Below, one piece after another: positions 16,967 to 25,122 of a stretch of 64,000 nucleotides of DNA. The DNA comes from Flavobacterium flavigenum (GTDB lineage: Bacteria > Bacteroidota > Bacteroidia > Flavobacteriales > Flavobacteriaceae): contig NZ_CP114285.2 in the NCBI RefSeq assembly GCF_027111255.2, positions 124,001 through 188,000 on the forward strand. The letters run 5' to 3'. The position numbers were made by a program, and so were the translations under genes. How positions within the stretch are numbered: the first letter of the stretch is position 1; each line of letters begins with the position of its first letter. The notes beneath the pieces are model-generated. The model saw only the letters and a list, made by a program, of their open reading frames with translations, had not been told where the DNA came from and ran no database searches.

Positions 16967-18616
16967 ATGAACAGAAGAAATGCTTTAAAGTTAGGGATGT
17001 CGGCTTTAGCGGGAGTTTACTTATCTCCATTATTGAGTCAAACCCGATTATTTAGTAATGTTCCGTTGCCAATCGATGGCCCTTTTCAGCCTACGTGGGA
17101 TTCGCTTGAAAAGTATCAGGTGCCGGATTGGTTTCGGGATGCTAAATTTGGAATGTGGGCACATTGGGGGCCTCAATGCGAACCTGAAGCCGGAGACTGG
17201 TACGGAAGAGGGATGTATGAAGAAGGTTCAAGGCAATATAAATTTCATGTTGAAAAATATGGGCATCCGTCAAAATTTGGATTTAAAGATATAATCAATA
17301 TCTGGAAAGCAGACAACTGGAATCCGCAGGAGCTGGTTGACTTATATAAAGATGCCGGAGCCAAATATTTTATGGCAATGGCTAATCATCACGATAATCT
17401 GGATTTGTATGACAGTAAGTTTCAGCCAGACTGGAATTCTACGAAAATGGGGCCAAAAAAAGACATCATAGCCGGATGGGAAAAAGCGGCACGTAAAGCA
17501 AACCTTCCTTTTGCAGTAAGTATTCATGCAGCACACGCATGGAATTGGTTTGATACTGCACAGGGTGCTGATAAAAATGGTCCTTTAGCAGGAATTCCGT
17601 ATGATGGCCGTCTGAAGAAGGAAGACGGAAAAGGAACCTGGTGGGAAGGTCTTGATCCGCAGGATTTATATGCTCAAAATCATCCGTTAAGCGAAAAACC
17701 TTCAGGTGATTCATCCGTTCACAGCCAATGGGATTGGGGAGACGGAGCTTCAGTACCTACATCGGCATATTCTGAAAAGTTTTATAACAGGACAATCGAT
17801 CTGATCCAAAAGTATAATCCCGATATGCTTTATTTTGATGATACAGCTTTACCATTATGGCCTGTGAGTGACGCAGGTTTGCGAATAGTAGCACATATGT
17901 ACAATAAGAGTCTGAAAAAAAATAAAACTGTCCAGGCGGTTATTACAGGCAAAATACTAACAGAGCAGCAGCGTAAAGCTATAGTGTGGGATATTGAAAA
18001 AGGACAAAGTAATGAAATTGAGCCTTTGCCGTGGCAAACGGATACTTGTATTGGAAACTGGCATTATGACCGTGGGGTTTATAACGAAAAGCGTTATAAA
18101 TCAGCTAAAACAGTAATTCATACTTTAATAGATGTAGTGAGTAAAAACGGAAATCTGATGCTTAATATTCCGGTAAGGGGGGATGGAAGTATAGATGAAT
18201 TAGAACGTGCGATTGTAAAAGAAGTTGGAGTTTGGATGAAAGCCAACAGTAAAAGTATTTATGGTACAAGACCGTGGAAAATATTCGGTGAAGGACCACA
18301 ACAGGCTAGTGCCGGAGCATTAAAAGCTCAGGGATTTAACGAAGGAAAAGGTAAGCCTTATACATCAGAGGACATCCGCTTTGTGCAAAAAGACAAAAAG
18401 CTTTTTGCTACTGTAATGGACTGGCCGGAAAATGGTTCTGTATTGATTAAAAGTTTAGGAAAAGACGCGGGTTATTACTCCAATAGTATTAAACAGGTAA
18501 AGTTAGTCAGTACAGGTCAAAAGCTTAAATTTGCACAGCATAAGAATGGCTTAGAAGTTCATTTTCCAAATCAAAAACCGGAAGCTTCTTTTGCCAATGC
18601 ACTTGAAATTGTATAA
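16967..18616 (+). CDS. GH29 alpha-L-fucosidase
   Basis: 549 residues. The N-terminus NRRNALKLG followed by a hydrophobic stretch looks like a twin-arginine or Sec signal, so export to the periplasm or surface is likely. GH29 features are WFRDAKFGMWAHWGPQ (residues 55-70), a Y-D-A-G-A-K-Y strand, MANHHDN, and DMLYFDDTALPLW, where Asp291 matches the family nucleophile in the D-x-x-[WY]-x-D pattern. It is followed by VSKNGNLMLNIPVRGDG. The C-terminal part is a beta domain. The enzyme removes alpha-linked L-fucose with retention. It is co-transcribed with a mutarotase 14 bases downstream and is controlled from the AraC-divergent promoter. Linkage preference is not visible. Confidence 0.92.
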   Translation: MNRRNALKLGMSALAGVYLSPLLSQTRLFSNVPLPIDGPFQPTWDSLEKYQVPDWFRDAKFGMWAHWGPQCEPEAGDWYGRGMYEEGSRQYKFHVEKYGHPSKFGFKDIINIWKADNWNPQELVDLYKDAGAKYFMAMANHHDNLDLYDSKFQPDWNSTKMGPKKDIIAGWEKAARKANLPFAVSIHAAHAWNWFDTAQGADKNGPLAGIPYDGRLKKEDGKGTWWEGLDPQDLYAQNHPLSEKPSGDSSVHSQWDWGDGASVPTSAYSEKFYNRTIDLIQKYNPDMLYFDDTALPLWPVSDAGLRIVAHMYNKSLKKNKTVQAVITGKILTEQQRKAIVWDIEKGQSNEIEPLPWQTDTCIGNWHYDRGVYNEKRYKSAKTVIHTLIDVVSKNGNLMLNIPVRGDGSIDELERAIVKEVGVWMKANSKSIYGTRPWKIFGEGPQQASAGALKAQGFNEGKGKPYTSEDIRFVQKDKKLFATVMDWPENGSVLIKSLGKDAGYYSNSIKQVKLVSTGQKLKFAQHKNGLEVHFPNQKPEASFANALEIV

Positions 18617-18630
18617 TTCAATAAATCATT

Positions 18631-18978
18631 ATGAGTAAAAAAAGATTATGTTATGCCTGTGATTTAATTGATAATCCGGACTTAATAGAAGAATATAAAA
18701 AGTATCATGCTAAGGAGAATAGCAAGCCTGAAATTACAAAAAGTATTAAAGATTCAGGAATTGTTGATATGGAAATCTATATCCTTGCCAATCGCCTGTT
18801 TATGATTATGGAAGTGGATGAAACGTTTACTCCTGAGCGAAAACAAATGATGGATGCTGCTAACCCGGATGTTCAGGAATGGGAAAAATTGATGTGGAAA
18901 TTTCAGCAGGCGCCTCCCGGAGCTAAAGAAGGCGAAAAATGGCTGCCAATGGAACAGATCTATAAATTAGGCCATTAA
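18631..18978 (+). CDS. RhaM-type L-sugar mutarotase (probably acting on L-fucose)
   Basis: 115 residues of the L-rhamnose mutarotase family (ferredoxin-like dimeric fold). Visible are RLCYACDLIDNPDLIEEYKKYH at the start, GIVDMEIYILANRLFMIMEVD in the middle and the terminal WLPMEQIYKL. The family interconverts the alpha and beta anomers of 6-deoxy-L-sugars. Being 14 bases after the GH29 fucosidase, it most likely acts on released L-fucose, although the family namesake acts on rhamnose and the true fucose enzyme FucU belongs to a different family. No signal peptide, so cytoplasmic. It ends the fucosidase transcript. Confidence 0.85.
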   Translation: MSKKRLCYACDLIDNPDLIEEYKKYHAKENSKPEITKSIKDSGIVDMEIYILANRLFMIMEVDETFTPERKQMMDAANPDVQEWEKLMWKFQQAPPGAKEGEKWLPMEQIYKLGH

Positions 18979-19063
18979 AATTTGTCGAATTTCAGAATTG
19001 AATAGTTGATTTTTGATCTTTTAAATTATTTAAATATTTACGCTTTATTACTGATGCTTTCAT

Positions 19064-19071
19064 TAGATTTG
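19064..19071 (+). promoter_or_regulatory. -7 promoter box of the NAD(P)-binding protein gene
   Basis: TAGATTTG matches the Bacteroidota TAnnTTTG -7 consensus exactly and lies 21 bases before the ATG at 19093. A CTTTA sequence about 16-20 bases upstream could be a weak -33. This suggests the gene has its own promoter separate from the fucosidase unit. Confidence 0.45.
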
Positions 19072-19092
19072 ATTTAAAATTCTAAATGTAAT

Positions 19093-19734
19093 ATGAAAGC
19101 ATTAGTAATTGGAGCTACAGGCGCAACAGGAAAAGAATTAGTTGAACAGCTTCTGGAGGATAATGATTATACTTCTGTTTCAATTTTTGTCAGACGCTCA
19201 ATAGGAAAATCCCATCCAAAACTTACGGAACATGTTGTAGATTTTTCAAAAATAAATCAGTTTACCGCTTTAATTACAGGAGATGTTCTTTTTTCATGCA
19301 TTGGAACTACATTGAAATTAGCTGGTTCAAAAGAAAATCAATGGAAGATTGATTTTGATATTCCTGCGGCAGTTGCTGTAGAAGCCAAAAAAAATGAAGT
19401 AAAGTCTTTTGTATTGGTTTCCTCTTATGGAGCTTCCTCAAAAAGCACTATTTTTTATTCTAAAATGAAAGGAAAACTCGAAGATTATATTGCTGCCCTT
19501 AATTTTGAGCAATATCTGGTTTTTAGGCCAGGACTACTTATAAGGAAAAATACGGATCGCTTAGGTGAGAAAATTTCAGTTAGATTAATAAAAACTCTAA
19601 ATTCAATTGGACTTTTAAAAAAATTAAAACCAATTTCTACTGCTTTTTTAGCTGAAAAATTGATAAGAGCTCCTAAAAAACTTTCGTCAGGAATGATTAT
19701 ACTCGAAGTCAGACAGATTTTGGAACTTGATTAG
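19093..19734 (+). CDS. NAD(P)-binding protein of the HTATIP2/NmrA-like type
   Basis: 213 residues. It opens with a Rossmann glycine motif (ALVIGATGATGKELVEQLL), then VSIFVRR and DVLFSCIGTTLKLAGSKE, the signature of the atypical short-chain dehydrogenase group that includes HTATIP2. FVLVSSYGASSKS and YSKMKGKLED (the Y-x-x-x-K pair) follow. The family is used for reduction of small carbonyl compounds or as a redox sensor; the substrate is unknown. It is preceded by its own -7 box and lies between the fucosidase unit and a DUF1826-like gene. No link to glycan metabolism is evident. Confidence 0.85.
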   Translation: MKALVIGATGATGKELVEQLLEDNDYTSVSIFVRRSIGKSHPKLTEHVVDFSKINQFTALITGDVLFSCIGTTLKLAGSKENQWKIDFDIPAAVAVEAKKNEVKSFVLVSSYGASSKSTIFYSKMKGKLEDYIAALNFEQYLVFRPGLLIRKNTDRLGEKISVRLIKTLNSIGLLKKLKPISTAFLAEKLIRAPKKLSSGMIILEVRQILELD

Positions 19735-19921
19735 GTTTTTTGATTTTTAACAAAGAAAAAACTTTAAAGTAAAACAGGAGGAGAGTATGAATGTTTTCCT
19801 AAGTCCCAAATAAACTACATAAAAAATGACGAAATTAATTAGATTTTTTTTATTGGATAAGAAAGAGGAACAACTCCAAAAGTTTGCAACAATAAAAAAT
19901 CTCAACTGAAAACTTATTGCA

Positions 19922-19929
19922 TAATTTTG
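19922..19929 (+). promoter_or_regulatory. -7 promoter box of the DUF1826-like gene
   Basis: TAATTTTG matches TAnnTTTG exactly, 28 bases before the ATG at 19958. No convincing -33 element is present at the expected spacing. Confidence 0.4.
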
Positions 19930-19957
19930 TAATTAAAAAATAACTTTTTAATATTTT

Positions 19958-20656
19958 ATGGCTAATTCATTTTCTAACAGCGGGCAAATTGGTGTAGTAT
20001 ATAATTTCTCTGAACTTATAAATACCGATTTTAAAGAAAAAATGAATGCGTTATGCTGGTACAGAAATTTGGATGGAGATTTTAGCGAGATTGTAACCCG
20101 CCTAAGTTTAAAAGAAAATATTACAGAGGTTTATCCTGAAGATCTAATCGAGCTAAAATTATCAGAAAAAGGAGATAAAGCAAGAGAAGTAATCTTAAAT
20201 GATTTGAAATTATTAACAGATTTTGGTGCTTTTCCCTCTCTTAATTTACTAAAATGTTATGAACGTGATGCTGAATTTGATTTCATATCGACTGATGTGT
20301 ATTCGTTTCATGTTGATCGTTCGCCTATTGAAACAGATACTTTTTTATGTACCTATCACGGAGCTGCAAGTGATATAATTTCTAATGACCAAGCACAACA
20401 AAAAATTTTAATTCCAGAAATCTTAACCAAACTAAAAGACCTGCATACGGGATCATCGGAAGAATTCGAAAACTTTTTGAAAGAAAATTACTTTGATTTG
20501 CATTATCAGCCGCACACGAATGTAAAACCTGTTAATTTAGGAGTAGGACATCTTTGGAGATTAGCTGTTGATCATCCAAAACAACAAGTACTGCCTTGTA
20601 TTCACAGAGCACCTGTAGAGAATGAAGGGGAATATAGGCTGTTGTTGATTTGTTAA
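19958..20656 (+). CDS. DUF1826-like protein with a 2-oxoglutarate-oxygenase-like motif
   Basis: 232 residues without a signal peptide. The pattern FHVDRSPIETDTFLCTYHG and the C-terminal CIHRAPVENEGEYRLLL resemble the DUF1826 family (a histidine-aspartate strand, then an HRSP-like motif close to the C-terminus). The spacing His118-x-Asp120, His216 and Arg227 is the facial triad plus arginine arrangement of Fe(II)/2-oxoglutarate oxygenases, with the arginine 11 residues after the distal histidine as in phytanoyl-CoA hydroxylase. This reading is mine and is not an established function. The gene has its own -7 box. Confidence 0.6.
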   Translation: MANSFSNSGQIGVVYNFSELINTDFKEKMNALCWYRNLDGDFSEIVTRLSLKENITEVYPEDLIELKLSEKGDKAREVILNDLKLLTDFGAFPSLNLLKCYERDAEFDFISTDVYSFHVDRSPIETDTFLCTYHGAASDIISNDQAQQKILIPEILTKLKDLHTGSSEEFENFLKENYFDLHYQPHTNVKPVNLGVGHLWRLAVDHPKQQVLPCIHRAPVENEGEYRLLLIC

Positions 20657-21276
20657 ATAAAATTGTTGTTAATAGAATAATTCAACGAGTTAAGCTTTTT
20701 CTAATCCATAGAGAAAAACGAAGCTGATTTCTATCTGAAATCCAATCTTTTTAATTTTTGCAGGATTTCCGTTTCGTAAAATAAATCAAAGTCTCAATGA
20801 TTTTTAAAACGAATATTTTAGGTAGATTGAAAATACACTGCAGAAGCTTCTTATATCTTCTATGACTTTTTATGATTTTACCCATAACTTAATGAGTAAA
20901 TGTCTTCACACTTTATTAAACAAAGTATATTCTGGAAATACAGCCTCTCTGCTTTATAGATGAATACTTTGCATTAGATTTTAGAAACGCTGTTTCCTAA
21001 AACTTTCCTAAAAATTAATCCAACCAGTTTAACTTATGCTTGTCTAATTGTTTTACACATTTAGTACAATTGGTATTTACGGAAATATCGGATGTTACTT
21101 TTTAAAAGGCAAAGGAATATCAAATTTAATTATCCTCTATTTTATAAAATATCATGTTAGACAGTAATAATAAAAATAATTATAATTTAAATTTTGCTGT
21201 TATTTTTTACGATAACCTTTATTTTATTAGGCTTAAATAATTAGAATGATATTTTTTTCTGTCTTTTTATCTTAAA
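20657..21276. other. AT-rich region upstream of the xylan PUL operator
   Basis: 620 bases between the DUF1826-like gene and the shared operator at 21277. Stops are dense in every frame. I see no hairpin with a T-run, no repeat and no RNA gene. Confidence 0.45.
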
Positions 21277-21345
21277 TGTAACGTAGTGTAAAGTATCTGT
21301 AACATATAGAAATAGTTTTTTTTCTTTTAACAAATACTTTTACAT
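21277..21345 (+). promoter_or_regulatory. Shared 29-base operator and TTTTAC element of the xus operon
   Basis: The site at 21277-21305 begins TGTAACGTAGTGTAAA and ends CTGTAACAT. TGTAA half-sites start at bases 1, 11 and 22, about one helical turn apart. A second copy before the GH95 operon (39450-39478) is identical at 25 of 29 bases, with the first 16 bases unbroken. In both places TTTTAC follows with the same offset: its A is 65 bases from the operator start. The hybrid two-component regulator gene lies between the two operons, and its AraC-type DNA-binding domain would suit such tandem half-sites. That it binds here is inference. Confidence 0.6.
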
Positions 21346-21514
21346 AAATGTGAAATAATAGTTAAAATTTCATGATTTAGGGATAATAGTATAACTAAAA
21401 TCCATTTTCTATTCAGAATACATTGCCTGTAATATTTTTATACAACCAAGTATAATTTAAATGTTTTAGGATACAATAAATTAACTCAATTAACCAAAAT
21501 TAACCAAACAACAA

Positions 21515-21790
21515 ATGATTAAAATCCAATTTTTCAGGAAAAACTTTTTGCAGCATTGTTCTGTTAAAATTCCTATAAAGCATAGGAAAAGTGGAAAATT
21601 AAGCCTTTCCAATAGATTAAAACGGACAATTATCCGAGTGTTAAAAAAGACAAACACTTCAAATTTGGTCATAGCATATTATGTTAATGCCAGCAAACCA
21701 TTATTTTCTGTAATTCATCAGTTAAAATTTGAAGTTGATACAGAAGAAAACTTGATTAGGGGCGGAGCCTTTCTGATAAATTCCTATTAA
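21515..21790 (+). CDS. Possible 91-residue protein encoded in the xus leader
   Basis: The frame opens MIKIQFFRKNFLQHC and is strongly basic in its first half (KHRKSGKLSLSNRLKRT), followed by a hydrophobic LVIAYYVNASKPLFSVIHQL and an acidic end. I recognise no family. Support for translation is the sequence before the ATG, where AATTAACC is repeated and runs into ACCAAACAACAAATG, the same A-rich leader type as before the SusC start at 8059. If transcription starts near the operator at 21277, this is the first cistron of the xus operon, 103 bases before the first SusC. It could be a chance frame or a remnant. Confidence 0.35.
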   Translation: MIKIQFFRKNFLQHCSVKIPIKHRKSGKLSLSNRLKRTIIRVLKKTNTSNLVIAYYVNASKPLFSVIHQLKFEVDTEENLIRGGAFLINSY

Positions 21791-21893
21791 TTGGAAAAGT
21801 CTAAAAATCAATTCAATCAAATCTAATATCTAAAATTATTAGCGATGAGTATTAAGGGTAATAAATATAGATAAGGTTCAAACATTTAATGAT

Positions 21894-24800
21894 ATGAAAA
21901 TAAAATTATGTAAATTTTTAAATGGAACAAAATATCTGCCTTTAGGTGTTTTGTTTCAGTGTTTGTTTACGGGACAGATTTCAGCTGCTGAAAGGATAAA
22001 TATATTATCGAATTCGTATGTTTCTGTTCAGGTTAATCAGGAAATTATTATTACTGGAAGAGTGTATTCGGAGGACAAGATGCCAATACCAGGTGCAAAC
22101 ATTTCGGTAAAAGGAAATCCAAAAATAGTGGTTACCTCTGATATGGATGGTTTCTATACTATTACGGTACCTTCTTCGAATGCGATTCTTGTTTTTAGTA
22201 GTGTTGGTTACATAACTGCAGAAAGGTCTGTTGGTGCCGGTTCAGAAATTAATGTGGCAATGAAACAAGATCAGGTTAACCTGGGGGAAGTTGTTATTGT
22301 TGGATATGGTAAACAGAAAAAAGCAAGTTTAGTTGCCGCAATTACTCAGGTTACAGGAAAAACGCTAGAGCGTGCAGGGGGTGTTCAAAGTATTGGAGCG
22401 GCCTTAACAGGTAATGTTCCAGGATTAGTAACTTCTGCCAGTTCTGGTATGCCCGGCGAGGAAGATCCTCAACTTTTTATTCGTGGTGCTAGTACATGGA
22501 ACAATGCACAGCCACTTATTTTAGTTGATGGTGTAGAGAGGCCAATGAATAGTGTTGAGATTACTTCTGTAGAGTCTGTTACCGTACTGAAAGACGCATC
22601 TGCAACAGCTGTGTACGGAGTTAAAGGAGGAAATGGTGTAATCCTTATCACTACCAAGCGTGGTCAGTCAGGTAAGGCATTGATTAGGGCAACTTTTAAT
22701 ACAACTATGAAAGTACCTTCAAAACTACCAGAAAAACTTGACTCTTATGACGGATTGATAGTTAAAAACAGAGCAATTGAAAACGAACTGGCTTTGAGTC
22801 CATCTAGTTGGAATGATTATATTCCTCAAGCGATTATTGATAAGTACAGATATCCTGCAAATGTTGCTGAATCTGAGCGTTATCCTAATGTAGACTGGCA
22901 GGATGTTTTGTTCAATGACTATGCAATGTCTTATAATGCCAGTTTAAATGTAAGTGGGGGAACAAAGTCGGTAAAGTATTTTGCTAGTGCTGACTTTTTA
23001 AGTGAAGGGGATTTATTTAAGAAATACAATAATAACAGAGGATATGATCCTGGTTATGGATATAATCGTCTGAATGTTAGAAGTAACTTAGATTTTCAGA
23101 TTACATCCAGTACTGTTTTTAAAGTGGGACTTGCTGGTTCTCGTGGAGAGAAAAAAAGTCCGTGGGGAGCTTCCGGTGGAGAATATACTATGTGGGATGC
23201 AGCTTATTCTACCGCACCTGATGTTTTTCTACCGTATTATGAGGATGGTTCCTGGGGGTATTTTGCACCCAATGAAGGCAAAGCTTCAAATTCAGTAAGA
23301 AATCTTGCTATCAGTGGTATTCAGTTTGTAACGACTACAAAATTAAATACAGACTTTACAATCGAACAAAATTTTGATAAATGGATAAAGGGGCTTAATT
23401 TCAAAGGTTTAGTTGCATTGGATAATTCTTCTGTTGAAGCAGACAGAGGTATTAGTGATTTATATAACGATGTGCAGGAAAAATATATTGATCCTCTTAC
23501 TGGGGTAGTTCTTTATAAAAAAGCTTATGATAATAATAATAGATTTGATTTTCAGGAAGGTGTAAAGTGGACTGCAACCGGAGGTGGTGTAAGGGACTGG
23601 GCTACATATCGTAAGCTTTTTTATCAGCTACAGTTGAATTACCAAACAAAAATTTCAGACAATCATAATATTTCTGCTATGGGACTTTTTAGCAGGGATA
23701 AAGATGCTCTTGGAAGTGAAATACCGCATTACAGGGAAGACTGGGTATTCCGTACTACTTATAATTATGCAGACAAATACTTTATAGAATATAATGGAGC
23801 TTATAATGGTTCCGAAAAATTTGGACCAGAAAATCGTTTTGAATTTTTCTCTTCAGGAGGAGTAAGCTGGATTCTTTCTAAAGAAAATTTTATGAAAAGA
23901 ACAGCATCTTTTCTTGACTTGTTAAAATTCCGTGCTTCTTATGGTCAGGTGGGTGATGATGGCGGATATCAGAGAAATCTTTCTCAAAGGTTTATTTATC
24001 AGTCTCAATGGGGATATGGAGGAACTACACCATTAGGAACCACTGGAGAAAGTGCTGAACAAAGTCCGTATGTGTGGTATAATGAATTATCAGTTGCCAA
24101 TCCTCAAATACATTGGGAAATAGCCAAGAAGATTAACGCAGGTGTTGATTTTGGTTTATTCAAAGGATTCGTTACGGGTACATTTGATTGGTATAGCGAA
24201 AATCGAACAGATGTTCTATTGCCAGGTAACCAAAGAGCAATTCCTCCATATTTTGGGGCTACAGCTCCAATTGCTAATTTGGGACAAGTTGAAAACAGAG
24301 GGTACGAATTAGAGTTAAAGTTCAACTATACCTTTGGAAATGGTCTTAATCTATGGTGGACAACTAACTTTACCCATTCAAAAAACAAAATATTAGCTGC
24401 AGATGATCCAGAATTGTTTCCAGATTATCAAAAAAAGGAGGGATATGCTGTAAATCAGGCTCATTCTTATGTAAGTCAGGGGTATTACAATACCTGGGAT
24501 GAGCTATATGCAAGTACCATTCATAGTACAAATGATGCCGCCAAGTTACCGGGTAATTACAATATACTTGATTATAATGCCGATGGTGTCATAGATGCAA
24601 AAGACAATATTCCTTATGGATATACCGGAACACCTCAAAATACATATAACAATACTTTTGGTGTTAATTGGAAAGGTTTTAGTGCTTTTGTACAGTTTTA
24701 TGGTGTAAATAATGTTACCAGACAAGTAGTACTTACTAGTTTAGGCTCTCAGAATCATGTTGTTTATGATCAGGGATCTTACTGGTCACAAGACAACACA

Positions 24801-25112
24801 AATGCAGATTTGCCTATGCCACGCTGGCTCGCTACAGCAAGCGATTTTAATAACGGTAGCAGATTCATGTACGATGGATCTTATCTGCGTTTGAAAAATG
24901 CGGAAATAGCTTACACTTTTGATGGCAAAACAAATTGGATAAAATCGGCCGGACTTCAGAGCATACGATTTTATTTAAATGGAAATAACTTGTTTTTGTG
25001 GTCAAAAATGCCTGATGACCGTGAAGCAAATTATGCAGGTACTGGCTGGGCATCACAGGGTGCTTATCCAACTGTGAAAAGGTTCAATTTTGGGGCTAAT
25101 ATTATATTCTAA
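21894..25112 (+). CDS. xusA: SusC-type xylan oligosaccharide transporter, first of two
   Basis: 1072 residues. After the export signal (about 1-32, ending ISAAER) come a carboxypeptidase-regulatory-like domain (52-122, IITGRVYSEDKMPIPGANI), a TonB segment (EVVIVGYGKQKKASL, 132-146) and a plug with LFIRGASTW, LILVDGVERP and AVYGVKGGNGVILITTKRG. The barrel ends NFGANIIF. It heads the array SusC-SusD-SusC-SusD-XusE-GH10, which corresponds to the xylan utilisation core xusABCDE-xyn10 described in Prevotella bryantii and human gut Bacteroides. The symbol rests on this order, and on the regulator-type site upstream. The SusD partner begins 10 bases after the stop. Confidence 0.9.
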   Translation: MKIKLCKFLNGTKYLPLGVLFQCLFTGQISAAERINILSNSYVSVQVNQEIIITGRVYSEDKMPIPGANISVKGNPKIVVTSDMDGFYTITVPSSNAILVFSSVGYITAERSVGAGSEINVAMKQDQVNLGEVVIVGYGKQKKASLVAAITQVTGKTLERAGGVQSIGAALTGNVPGLVTSASSGMPGEEDPQLFIRGASTWNNAQPLILVDGVERPMNSVEITSVESVTVLKDASATAVYGVKGGNGVILITTKRGQSGKALIRATFNTTMKVPSKLPEKLDSYDGLIVKNRAIENELALSPSSWNDYIPQAIIDKYRYPANVAESERYPNVDWQDVLFNDYAMSYNASLNVSGGTKSVKYFASADFLSEGDLFKKYNNNRGYDPGYGYNRLNVRSNLDFQITSSTVFKVGLAGSRGEKKSPWGASGGEYTMWDAAYSTAPDVFLPYYEDGSWGYFAPNEGKASNSVRNLAISGIQFVTTTKLNTDFTIEQNFDKWIKGLNFKGLVALDNSSVEADRGISDLYNDVQEKYIDPLTGVVLYKKAYDNNNRFDFQEGVKWTATGGGVRDWATYRKLFYQLQLNYQTKISDNHNISAMGLFSRDKDALGSEIPHYREDWVFRTTYNYADKYFIEYNGAYNGSEKFGPENRFEFFSSGGVSWILSKENFMKRTASFLDLLKFRASYGQVGDDGGYQRNLSQRFIYQSQWGYGGTTPLGTTGESAEQSPYVWYNELSVANPQIHWEIAKKINAGVDFGLFKGFVTGTFDWYSENRTDVLLPGNQRAIPPYFGATAPIANLGQVENRGYELELKFNYTFGNGLNLWWTTNFTHSKNKILAADDPELFPDYQKKEGYAVNQAHSYVSQGYYNTWDELYASTIHSTNDAAKLPGNYNILDYNADGVIDAKDNIPYGYTGTPQNTYNNTFGVNWKGFSAFVQFYGVNNVTRQVVLTSLGSQNHVVYDQGSYWSQDNTNADLPMPRWLATASDFNNGSRFMYDGSYLRLKNAEIAYTFDGKTNWIKSAGLQSIRFYLNGNNLFLWSKMPDDREANYAGTGWASQGAYPTVKRFNFGANIIF

Positions 25113-25122
25113 AATTTTTATT

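Noticed and set aside
24104..24325. Minus-strand frames inside SusC and SusD genes
   Set aside because: Antisense shadows of conserved coding DNA with no promoter or own character.
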